Shown: in pieces, positions 18,121 through 25,997 of the stretch | Position numbering within the stretch: the stretch's first letter is position 1 | Layout: each line of letters begins with the position of its first letter | NCBI GenBank assembly: GCA_937123825.1 | Contig: CAKZKQ010000131.1 | Span: 1-59,202 of the forward strand | Direction of reading: 5' to 3' | DNA: 59,202 nucleotides | From: an uncultured Pseudomonadota bacterium | Lineage (GTDB): Bacteria; Myxococcota_A; Bradymonadia; Bradymonadales; GCA-2716585 | Program-made: the position numbers and the translations under genes | Notes under the pieces: model-generated | Told to the model about the DNA's origin: nothing | Seen by the model: the letters and a program-made list of their open reading frames with translations, nothing else | Database searches by the model: none

Positions 18121-19589
18121 TGTGCTCCTCCCCTTGAAGTATGCTCATGCATCCAAGTGTCTCTGGTGCGCATGGACCTGAAGTGTTGTGCGATGTTGTT
18201 GTGCATGGATGGGTCCAACATGCGTTTTCGGAGCAGAGATTGATCGAGTTCATTGAGCATGATTTGCAGATTCTTAAGCGATTTCAAGAGTTCCATCACA
18301 TCGCGGCGATCTTGCGTGAATGCCCACCACGCCTTGGGGTTTTCGAGGACTTGAAGGGATGATTGGAGATGTTGGTGGGCTGCGCAGAGGGCTTCCAGGA
18401 TGCGTTGAGCGCGGCGTTCTGCATAGTGTCCTACGGAGAGGGTTGGCTTGGTCGTGATGGTGTCCATCGTCAATCGGGCCAGGAGAACCCCTTGGAACTC
18501 GTCGAGCCAATCGGTGGTCGAAGCGCTGATGTTGCGCTGTCCAGTGCGGTTGTGGTGCAAAGTGAGCGTGCTTTTACGAAATGTCAGCCCGGTTCGATTT
18601 GCCAGCAGTGTGGCGCCGATCATATCAGCGCGACGTGACCACCTGGCGCCGGCGCGCATGGCCGGGTAAGTGTGGGCGGCCAGAGCATCGAGATTAAAAA
18701 AGATGGTGTTGCCGCCACGACGAGGGGTGGTTGTCCGGCCCTGGAGTTTGGGTGGGTCTGTGGCGACCTTGGGGCGAAAAGGGGTACGCCCTTGGTTGAT
18801 GTGTGTGGCGGCGTGGACCATGGCACCGAATTGACTTTGTACGGTCCCGTCGTTCGTTGCTGGCGAGTTCTCTCCAACTGCGTTGGGGCAAGAGGTGCGC
18901 GCGCGCCATGCGTAGCGTTGGACAAGTGGCGCTGGATTTTGGCTTGGTTCGGCGTGGTCGTAGAAGTAGTCGCCATTCCACAAAGCGCTCTGGTCTTCGG
19001 GATGCCAGAAAGCGTCCGGTGAGGCAGACATCATCTTTTTCAAGTTGAAGCTCAGATCCGCGAGCTGAGTCGCGAGGACAGCCTCAGGACGAATTGGTGG
19101 GTCGCCGGTGACATCACCGATGATGACGTCGGTGTAGGGTGCTTCTTTGCCCTGACGCCATGTGCGGATGGTCTGGAGGTGGTCGCAAGCAACATTTTCG
19201 AGGTGCAACACGTCGCCTTGATATGTCAGCTTGTCGAATGTCAGGTCATCATCAATGACCCAAACAATCGGCGGCAGCGTCTCGCCTGAAACGTTTTTGA
19301 AGACATACTCAGTGAGCGCAGCTCGTGTGATGTGGATCGGAGCGCCAGGTGTGGGACTGGGCCATGCGTGCACAGTGCCTGCGATGGTGCGTTCCCATCG
19401 CAGGCACTGCGACCACAACGTCTGGCTTTCAGACACATTTGTGCAGTTGTCGAGGACCATCAGATGAAGGTTTGGGTCTTGTTTGACAGCGGCCAGTGAG
19501 TCGAGCAAGCGTTTAAAAGAGCGGCTTCGATCAGTCACCGTCACCGCGATCACCACGGGCCAACATCCTGGTGTGATTGTGTGGAGCAT
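18117..19589 (-). CDS. GT-A-like glycosyltransferase of unusual length
   Basis: A 490-residue soluble protein. The N-terminus (VVIAVTVTDRSRSFKRLLDSLAA, HLMVLDNCTN) and VWVIDDDLTFDKL look like a GT-A nucleotide-sugar fold with an acidic metal site. A middle region holds many His/Trp/Asn residues (FNLDALAAHTYPAMRAGARWSRRADM is typical of GT2-like acceptor regions). The last 110 residues are helical and perhaps coiled coil. No exact family is recognised. It starts 11 bases after the M20 gene ends and overlaps the propeller gene by four bases, so it belongs to the same transcript. Confidence 0.65.
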   Translation of the reverse strand: MLHTITPGCWPVVIAVTVTDRSRSFKRLLDSLAAVKQDPNLHLMVLDNCTNVSESQTLWSQCLRWERTIAGTVHAWPSPTPGAPIHITRAALTEYVFKNVSGETLPPIVWVIDDDLTFDKLTYQGDVLHLENVACDHLQTIRTWRQGKEAPYTDVIIGDVTGDPPIRPEAVLATQLADLSFNLKKMMSASPDAFWHPEDQSALWNGDYFYDHAEPSQNPAPLVQRYAWRARTSCPNAVGENSPATNDGTVQSQFGAMVHAATHINQGRTPFRPKVATDPPKLQGRTTTPRRGGNTIFFNLDALAAHTYPAMRAGARWSRRADMIGATLLANRTGLTFRKSTLTLHHNRTGQRNISASTTDWLDEFQGVLLARLTMDTITTKPTLSVGHYAERRAQRILEALCAAHQHLQSSLQVLENPKAWWAFTQDRRDVMELLKSLKNLQIMLNELDQSLLRKRMLDPSMHNNIAQHFRSMRTRDTWMHEHTSRGGAQ

Positions 19590-19600
19590 GAGGGGCCTCT

Positions 19601-20473
19601 TCAGCAGAACGAGTTCAACAGCGCAGCAAATTGATGGGCGTGGCGCGCGACGGCGTTGTCAGCAATGGACTCATCGGCGGCGTGGATGCGGGTTTGGGCG
19701 TCGTTGGTTCCAAAAGACAGGTAGAGTGCTCCGTTGGGGAGCGCTGATTGAAACGGACACCCACCAGGAACCAGCGACTTGTTCATCAGGCGTGCTTCCA
19801 AGCGCCGTGGTGCGTTGCCACCCAATGACTTCAAGAGCTTTTCGGCAGTGTCTTTTTTGGGAGGATTGAGGCGATGGTTGTCGCGTCGAACCGCCAGGAG
19901 ACGCTGTGTGCCGTCAGGATCGGTCCAGCCATTTTCCTCAATCCAGACGTCGCAGTCGGGCGATGCGTTGGAGAACCACTGGCGAGCCAGAGACGAGCCA
20001 GATTCTTCTTGTCCTTGAATGACCCAGACCAACGCGGGACACCGATCTTTGAGCAGCGACAGCGCCACAAGTCGCGCGGCGAGCGCCCCTTTGTTGTCGG
20101 CGACTCCAAGACCCGCCCAGCGTTCGCCTTGGTGGGTTAGCGTGAATGGGTCTGATGACCAGGCATGGGTCGGTTCATCCACATCGTAGTGGTTGTACAC
20201 GAGGATGGTGGAGCCTTGTTGGTTGGCAGGGCGACCATCCACAAGGGCCTCTCGACGCGCGATGAGCATGGGCGGAGCATCACCATTGTGGTGGATTTCG
20301 ATTTCAAAGTGAGCCCTGTTGAGTTTGTCTTTGAGCCATGCGACGCATGTTTCGGTGTCATGTGATGATTCCGACGTGTCCATCGCGGTCAACGCTGCTG
20401 TTGTCTCCCAACAACGCTGCTGAAAGCCCAAAGGCGTATTGTAAAAAAGGGCTTCTTGTTCCTGAACTGTCAT
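19601..20473 (-). CDS. M20 family metallo-hydrolase (amidohydrolase/peptidase)
   Basis: A 290-residue zinc hydrolase. YNHYDVDEP supplies the first His/Asp, GVADNKGAL the bridging Asp, and QGQEESGSS the catalytic and metal Glu pair. At 290 residues it is well below the 370-480 usual in M20, and the lid/dimerisation domain between the two halves seems largely missing. It should cleave an amide such as an N-acyl or aminoacyl bond in a small molecule. ATG 20473 is chosen because AAGGAGG lies five bases upstream; the frame extends to 20554 without support. It is the first gene of the nine-gene operon and starts 90 bases from a MITE. Confidence 0.85.
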   Translation of the reverse strand: MTVQEQEALFYNTPLGFQQRCWETTAALTAMDTSESSHDTETCVAWLKDKLNRAHFEIEIHHNGDAPPMLIARREALVDGRPANQQGSTILVYNHYDVDEPTHAWSSDPFTLTHQGERWAGLGVADNKGALAARLVALSLLKDRCPALVWVIQGQEESGSSLARQWFSNASPDCDVWIEENGWTDPDGTQRLLAVRRDNHRLNPPKKDTAEKLLKSLGGNAPRRLEARLMNKSLVPGGCPFQSALPNGALYLSFGTNDAQTRIHAADESIADNAVARHAHQFAALLNSFC

Positions 20474-20562
20474 GAAAACCTCCTTCGGTATCGTCTTGTG
20501 AGTCTTTTGCTGTGGGGCGCCGGACGCAGGGTTTGTTTTGACGGTAGTGGCCATGCAGAACC

Positions 20563-20726
20563 CTAGGTCCTGTTAACGTAAGCTCCCGTCGTCGGTGGGC
20601 CGACAACGGCCAAGATCGCCTCCGACGCCCTCCCACGTGCCCCCGGCACGAGCTCGGTTGTCAAAAGCGATCTTGTCTCGTTCTCGTCACCACCGAACTC
20701 GGTCCCCTTACGTCAACAGGACCTAG
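20563..20726. mobile_element. IS5-type MITE with long imperfect terminal inverted repeats
   Basis: CTAGGTCCTGTTAACGTAAG at the left edge and its near-perfect complement at 20707-20726 bound a 164-bp element. Beyond these 20 bp the two arms keep matching loosely for about 60 bases, including AAGATCGC against GCGATCTT. CTAG at both ends fits the YTAR target of the IS5 group; since CTAG is palindromic, duplication and repeat cannot be told apart. No transposase is encoded. It sits directly upstream of the nine-gene operon and could supply or block its promoter. Confidence 0.7.
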
Positions 20727-21121
20727 CTGGTCGTCGCCCGCTATTTTTGCTTCAGCATGTCTCATGCCAAGGTTTTTGAAGGTCGCTACCATGGGCATTG
20801 AACGTTCGCAGCGGCATTTCTGTGTAAGCGTTTTTGCTTGCATCCAAGCAAAATTGCTCACGTGGTGGTCTTTTGACTGATGTGCAGCGTGACCAATTGG
20901 GAGAGTCTTTAAGGGGAGTGTTACTGACAGAACTGGAAGAAAGACTTGAAGGTTCTGGTGAAGGTGACTTGTGTCATTGCATTTAAGTTCTTATCTACGC
21001 AGCACCCATGAAGATGAGCTGAGGGACAGGCCCTGTGACGCTCGACCAACCCATCCCTGGTCTGGGAGTGGGTGGTAATGCCTGATACGGCGCTTCGCGC
21101 GTCATGCCATGGAGTGGAGCG
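20727..21121. other. Non-coding stretch between the MITE and a small Cys-containing gene
   Basis: No gene, hairpin or RNA is apparent. It probably holds the promoter of the plus-strand gene at 21122. Confidence 0.4.
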
Positions 21122-21424
21122 ATGAACCTGTTTTCAACCCCTTACATTTCTACCAAGCCCGGTGAAGTCGAGCACGCCCGTTGCCCTGTCTGTGGACAGG
21201 AGGCCTTCATTGAGCGCGATGTTCTTGGTCCGACTGGCTTTGCAGAGGCCATCGCTGGTGGTCAACACCTTCATGACCGCGTCATTTGTCCTTCTGAGGG
21301 AGCGTTGTGGCATGGTCAGGCCCGTCTGCTCAAAGAGGAAAGCCGGTCCACAGCCAGTCCGAGGCTCAGAGAGCTTATCCTCTCGGAGGTCGAGGCGTTG
21401 GTTGAACGCTACGTCGCGACGTGA
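21122..21424 (+). CDS. Small hypothetical protein with a CPVCG zinc-knuckle
   Basis: A 100-residue protein that I do not recognise. An N-terminal CPVCGQEAF suggests half of a zinc ribbon, with a further Cys in RVICPSEGAL about 35 residues later. The C-terminal third is a charged helix (RELILSEVEALVERY). ATG 21122 is chosen because GGAG stands seven bases before it; an upstream ATG at 21104 would add six residues. It converges on the GIY-YIG gene with only nine bases between the ends. It may be an adaptor protein of the adjacent nuclease set, but that is position only. Confidence 0.6.
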   Translation: MNLFSTPYISTKPGEVEHARCPVCGQEAFIERDVLGPTGFAEAIAGGQHLHDRVICPSEGALWHGQARLLKEESRSTASPRLRELILSEVEALVERYVAT

Positions 21425-21433
21425 GGCCCTTCT

Positions 21434-22123
21434 TTAGGGTTTGACGTGACGCCCTTCGACGTTGAGCAATCCAGAGAAGGCGGCTCCGGCGACTCCGATG
21501 AGGAGGTATTCGAGGAAGGGGAGTTCTGTGGGGCCAAACTCTTCCCAAATGCCGCTTTGAGAGGGCTCCCAGGCCTTTGCCCAGAACATGATGGGGGCTT
21601 TGAGGCGAGGAGCCTGTGTGGGGAGTGGGGGGAGGAAGAGGGCTTGGGCCCAGCGTTGGTATTTGGCGTGTTGTTTGCGTTCGGGGTGGCCAGGGCAGAC
21701 GACGGCGCTGAGGTCGCCGATGTGGTAGGCGTAGCCATCTCCCCAACGGCAGAAGAGCTGTTTGCTGCGGGTGATGTTGGATGACAGCTTGTTGTCCGTC
21801 TTGCCGTACTTGCCCGCCTTACCAATGTAAAGCGGCCGAAGCTCGCCCTGCGTTTTGACGAGCATCATGTAAATCATCCCATCAAGCCGCTCGGTGCCTT
21901 CTCTATGGTCGAGTTTGAGGTCTGTGACGATCCCTTCGACCAGGCGCTCCATTGAGGCAGAGCGCATGAGGTAGGGGAGTTGGTCGCGGCCGCGCCGGTG
22001 GGTAGTGACGGTTCGGCTGGCGTCGGCCTCAAAGAGCGGGACGGCGTCGTTGTAGACCCCGTGCTTTTCGCAAAAGGCTCGCCATAGCACGCGCAGATAG
22101 CGTCGTCGGGCGGGGTCAACCAT
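21434..22123 (-). CDS. GIY-YIG-like nuclease family protein
   Basis: A 229-residue protein. The central part carries the features of a GIY-YIG endonuclease: an MIYMMLV strand for the first Tyr motif, LYIGKAGKYGK for the YIG motif, Arg in SNITRSKQ, the catalytic Glu in LPFLEYLLIG, and the closing Asn in SGLLNVEG. The N-terminal 75 residues are a basic helical region that may bind DNA. ATG 22123 follows GGAGG by six bases and overlaps the end of the HNH gene by eight bases, so the two nucleases are co-translated. This suggests a two-component restriction-like or selfish module; substrate is unknown. Confidence 0.72.
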   Translation of the reverse strand: MVDPARRRYLRVLWRAFCEKHGVYNDAVPLFEADASRTVTTHRRGRDQLPYLMRSASMERLVEGIVTDLKLDHREGTERLDGMIYMMLVKTQGELRPLYIGKAGKYGKTDNKLSSNITRSKQLFCRWGDGYAYHIGDLSAVVCPGHPERKQHAKYQRWAQALFLPPLPTQAPRLKAPIMFWAKAWEPSQSGIWEEFGPTELPFLEYLLIGVAGAAFSGLLNVEGRHVKP

Positions 22124-22982
22124 GGGTGCCTCCGCTGGGGAGGTGATGGTCGAGTTGAACTTTCAGGCGTTGGTCGTTGCTCAGCACAAACGCGCGCTCC
22201 TGGAAATCGAAGTGCCCATCCAACTTATGAATGAGTCGGTGGTGGTTGGGGCAAAGGAGCGCCATGTTCTCCAACGCATCGCTTCCCGAGCGGCTAAGCC
22301 ATTGGATGTGGTGCCCTTCACACGCATAAACATCGTGGAGATCTTTGGGCGACCATTCGCAGATCTGACAACGGCCGCAGTACAGGTTTTGAAGTTGTGG
22401 GGCGAGCTTGCGGTTGCGGGTGACGGCACCAATCAGCCATCGGCGTCGTGTTGGGGCGATGCCGGAGTGGCGAGTGTTCAGCCATGCTTCCAATTGCTCT
22501 TCGTCGTCGAGGTACAGGTGATGCTCCAGCGGAAGCTCAGGGAGGAGGGCGGCGCGAGGTTCAAGCGGGAGCGCGTTGGCGAACTTGGTCAGCAGCTGGT
22601 GGTCCTGCGTTGTGAGCGCGCGGACTGAGGCCATGCCTTGGAATGATTGTCCAAGGTGTCGCGCCTTTGTCCGGGCTGAGAGCATGCGGATGATGGGTTC
22701 GACGTCGTTGTGTGCGCCGACCTGAAAGTAGCGGCTGTGATTGAGGTGGCCCCAAAGTCGATAGGGGCCGTAGTGATGGTCCTTTGGGTTATGGGTGCGT
22801 CCGCTGACGACCAACTGTGCAGCCAACGAGTAAGCGCCGCCTTCGGCCCGCGTGAACGCCCACAAGCTGTCACCGTTTTGGGCGCTGTGAAGGAGCGGGT
22901 TGCGGTGATTCAGGTGGTAGGCTACCCCCTCATCCAAATCCCGTCGGTGGTTGTCTCCGCGCCAGTAATATAAGAGCGGCAT
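22116..22982 (-). CDS. HNH endonuclease with N-terminal YWRGDN-type domain
   Basis: A 288-residue protein. The C-terminal part is an HNH nuclease: a zinc-type CGRCQIC pair, then CEGHHIQWLSRSGSDALEN and LLCPNHHRLIH, with the catalytic His pair and Asn in place. The N-terminal 130 residues (YYWRGDNHRRDL, YHLNHRNPLLH, LWAFTR) form a domain I have seen fused to HNH modules and suspect to be a PUA/EVE-like reader of modified bases, without proof. It is the first gene of a pair with the GIY-YIG protein. Transcription starts in the gap shared with the divergent PD-(D/E)XK gene. Confidence 0.85.
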   Translation of the reverse strand: MPLLYYWRGDNHRRDLDEGVAYHLNHRNPLLHSAQNGDSLWAFTRAEGGAYSLAAQLVVSGRTHNPKDHHYGPYRLWGHLNHSRYFQVGAHNDVEPIIRMLSARTKARHLGQSFQGMASVRALTTQDHQLLTKFANALPLEPRAALLPELPLEHHLYLDDEEQLEAWLNTRHSGIAPTRRRWLIGAVTRNRKLAPQLQNLYCGRCQICEWSPKDLHDVYACEGHHIQWLSRSGSDALENMALLCPNHHRLIHKLDGHFDFQERAFVLSNDQRLKVQLDHHLPSGGTHG

Positions 22983-23138
22983 GGGGTCTCTTCGTCCTTG
23001 TCGTCTGTCGGGTTGGTGTGGGGTCTGGACAATCCATCACTCACAAACGGATTGTGGTGTGTGGATTTTGATGTGATTGTTTCACAATCGAAGGTGTTTG
23101 CCCACAATCTGTCCATCCAAGAGATCTTCGGAGTGATG

Positions 23139-24200
23139 ATGGAGCGCCCAAATTTGTTCTCGTTTGCCACCAGCGAGCTTTCCCAAGATGCGTTCTTGTC
23201 CTGGCTGCTGTCTTGGGCAGACCAAAGGTATGAAGCCTCTGATCCAGCCCTGCACGCCGTTGGGCAAAGGTTGGTCGAAAGGTTGTTGGCGTTGCATGGC
23301 CACGAATTGCCTTCTGGGCCGCTGAGGGTGTCGGTCCAACAGCAGTGGAAGAAGTTGGACGTCCTGGCGCTCATCAACGAGCAGATTGTGATCCTCATTG
23401 AAGACAAGGTGCATACGCGTCAACACAGTGACCAACTGCGTCGTTACCTGGGTGAGGCGAGAGAGCAGTGGCCAAAACATGCGCTGAACCCTGTCTATGT
23501 TCAGACAGGAGACCAAGACAGCTACCACCGTGTGCGGCAACAGGGATGGGAGGTCTTTCATCGCGCAGATCTCCTGCAAGTGCTCGCTGAAGGAGAGCTG
23601 AGAGGTATCCAGAGCGACATTTTTCGAGACTTCTACAGGCATTTACGCGGGATTGAGCACGCTACGCAGACCTATCGGACTCGGCCGCCGAGCGACGGTT
23701 GGCATCGTGCTGGGTGGCGTGGGTTCTTTGTGGCCACTCAAAAGGCGCTGGGCGAAGGGGGCTGGCATTATGTGGCCAACCCTTCGGGCGGCTTTATGGG
23801 CTTCTACTGGAACTGGGTGACGATTCCCCACGGCAAACTCTACCTTCAACTTGAAGAGGAACGTTTGTGCGTCAAGGTCGAAGTTAAGGACCGCGCCAAG
23901 CGGAAAGAGGTCCGCGGGGTATGGTGGAGGCTGGTGACAGAAGCAGCCACACCGACGCTGCCGTTTGAGCGACCCAAGCGGCTTGGCAGCGGCACTTGGA
24001 TGACGGTGGCAGTGTTCCATGAGACTACCGCATCACAAACTCTGACGGCTTGTTGGACATGGACGCGACCATGGCACGGCTGTGCCAAGCTACAGCTTGG
24101 ATTCACCAACTCGCCAGCGACCACAAAGGGTAACGACCCTGACACTCCCCGATTTACTCAAGGCCTTCTACGAACTGGAGCAGCTCCCGGAGGTCTTTGA
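23139..24200 (+). CDS. PD-(D/E)XK nuclease family protein, C-terminus frameshifted
   Basis: About 353 residues as read. NLFSFATSELSQDAFLSWLLSWAD is the typical opening of PDDEXK_4-type proteins. The active site KKLDVLALINEQIVILIEDKVHT has the Asp and the ExK-like EDK. The last 60 residues do not fit the family. Shifting frame by one base near 24020 instead gives YRITNSDGLLDMDATM and a plausible helix ending at a TAA at 24131-24133. So one base has been lost there, or misread. The catalytic core is untouched. ATG 23139 follows GGAG by five bases; the frame stays open to 22998. Its written 3' end overlaps the convergent parB-like gene, and the repaired end would not. Confidence 0.78.
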   Translation: MERPNLFSFATSELSQDAFLSWLLSWADQRYEASDPALHAVGQRLVERLLALHGHELPSGPLRVSVQQQWKKLDVLALINEQIVILIEDKVHTRQHSDQLRRYLGEAREQWPKHALNPVYVQTGDQDSYHRVRQQGWEVFHRADLLQVLAEGELRGIQSDIFRDFYRHLRGIEHATQTYRTRPPSDGWHRAGWRGFFVATQKALGEGGWHYVANPSGGFMGFYWNWVTIPHGKLYLQLEEERLCVKVEVKDRAKRKEVRGVWWRLVTEAATPTLPFERPKRLGSGTWMTVAVFHETTASQTLTACWTWTRPWHGCAKLQLGFTNSPATTKGNDPDTPRFTQGLLRTGAAPGGL

Positions 24201-25029
24201 CCAGGTGCTTGCGCTGTGCAGGAGACAGGTCTGAGCTGATGGAAATGGGTCTGATGCGCATCGACGCCTTTCCGTTCTTCTCTTGCTTCACGAAGAACTG
24301 CACGGGTTGGTTCTCGATTTCAGGGATGGAGTCTTTAAGGGCCTTGTTGAGGGCCCTGAACGTCATCTCCTGGCCATCTTCATCGTTGGGGGCGATCTTC
24401 TCGATCCATTGGCCCAAATCCGTATCGGGATACTTTTCAACGTGCTGCATCAATCGCACAGCATTTGTTGACGATACTCGCCCTTCCTCAACAGCCTTTT
24501 GCAGTTCAGCGGGGAACTTGGTGAGTTTTTGGAGGCGTTGGCGCTGGCGAGCGCCGATGTTGAAGAGTTCTTCGATCTCGGCGTGGGTTTTGCCCATGTT
24601 GCGGTAGGCCAGGATGGCGTAAGCGCGGTCGAGGTCGTTGTAGGTCTGGCGGATTTCGTTCTCGATGACGGAGATGCGGCAGGCTTCAGCGTCGTCGTCG
24701 AGGTCTTCGCGGACGATGGCGTTGACGTGCTCCCAGCGCAGCTTGCGGATGGCGGTGGTGCGTCGAAAGCCCGAGATGATTTGGAAGCGTCCCGTGCCAG
24801 GGATGCGCCGCAGGAGGATGGGAAATTGCTGTCCGTCTTGGCGAATGCTCTCCACCAGGTCGCCCACGCGCAGATTGACCCGAAACTTAAAGGTGGTGTC
24901 GTCCAGGTTGATGTCTTTGAGCGCGATCCGCTCCACTCGACCTGTGGAGACGGCGATCTCTGCGGCCCTGGGTTTGTTTTTGGAGCCTTTGGGGCGACCT
25001 ACGCCTCTTGGCTGTGATGCTTCCTTCAT
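24154..25029 (-). CDS. ParB/Spo0J-like DNA-binding protein
   Basis: A 291-residue ParB-family protein. A basic AT-hook-like GRPKGSKNKPR lies at the N-terminus. The ParB N-domain follows: LRVGDLVESIRQDGQQFPIL and SGFRRTTAIRKL, the CTP-site GERR-type motif with Phe for Glu. The central HTH is around KTHAEIEELFNIGARQRQRLQKL. No ParA ATPase gene is next to it, which is unusual for chromosome or plasmid partition and commoner in mobile-element or regulatory ParB paralogues. ATG 25029 follows AAGG by eight bases; the frame extends to 25113 without family support. The upstream region is AT-rich. Confidence 0.85.
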   Translation of the reverse strand: MKEASQPRGVGRPKGSKNKPRAAEIAVSTGRVERIALKDINLDDTTFKFRVNLRVGDLVESIRQDGQQFPILLRRIPGTGRFQIISGFRRTTAIRKLRWEHVNAIVREDLDDDAEACRISVIENEIRQTYNDLDRAYAILAYRNMGKTHAEIEELFNIGARQRQRLQKLTKFPAELQKAVEEGRVSSTNAVRLMQHVEKYPDTDLGQWIEKIAPNDEDGQEMTFRALNKALKDSIPEIENQPVQFFVKQEKNGKASMRIRPISISSDLSPAQRKHLVKDLRELLQFVEGLE

Positions 25030-25997
25030 TTGGGTGCCTTTATCGCGGGTGGGCTTTGCTGCGTGATGGTTGGTGTGTTGTGACGACGGCCCTTCCCATT
25101 GGCATAGCGACACATATAAAAACTGTCAAAATATGCTTTGTATGTGATTTAGGCCCGATTTAATATAATAATATTTGTTTAATGCTAAATTTGATCTGAG
25201 CTGGTACTGTTTTTTTGTATCTTTTGATTGGGCCGTGTGTGCAGATTTGCTCGGGGAAGGAGGAAGCGACGCGAGACGACATCGATGTCGTCATTGTCGG
25301 GTGTGGCCACTCAAAACCTGCGAATTGTTGTTCAGTGTTTTGGGGGAGGCGTGAACTGAACAAAGCTGGATTGAGGGGCGGTTTGAGAGGGATGTGAGGG
25401 GGCGTTGGGATGGTGGTTTGATGGGTGTAGATTGGTTTTGTGGATGTCGTGTTGATCGTGGTTGGTGGCGTATCGGGTTCTGAGGACACATTTTTGAGAT
25501 TTTAAGGGTTGTCTTTTGTCATGGGGCGAGTTAGCTTGGTCTTACCCCAGAGGCTTGTCGCACTGAACAACAAGAGAGGCGTAGCTCGTCCTGAAAAGTC
25601 CGTACCTTTTTGAGGTGCTTTGGCAGATTGATTTTTTGAACCGCGGAACCATCACGCAGAGGTGGCCAGCGTTGGCGTTTGGCTGCTGTGTGGTGGGTTC
25701 TGTTGGGAAGAGTCGTGTCTGTGAAGATTATTTTGACTTTTCGCTGTCACATTCCTGATGTCATTCGTCCTAGGGTGACCGTTGTGATTTGTTGAGACGG
25801 TTGTGTTCGTAAAAAGTGCGCGGGCCTTTCTTTTCTGAAGAAAGTTTACCGTGAACAAATAGATGCTCGTGTTTTGAGGCCCAGTTGGGCTTTGGCTTGC
25901 AGACGCTTTTTGAAGTGGGTGTGGGCGCGAGGATGGGTGACTGTGGTTGCCCAGCGGAGATGCTGGCTTTGACGACGCAAGGCTGGCGGGAGCGGAG
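25030..25997. other. Long AT-rich gene-free region
   Basis: Nearly one kilobase with no supportable gene. 25130-25200 is strongly AT-rich and may hold the parB-like promoter. I saw no tRNA, no parS-like 16-bp palindrome and no convincing terminator. The lower GC than the flanks suggests acquired DNA or a junction. Confidence 0.5.

Noticed and set aside
25540..25620. tRNA-like segment (GGGGCGAGTTAGC...)
   Set aside because: No cloverleaf with a matching acceptor stem and TPsiC loop could be drawn.
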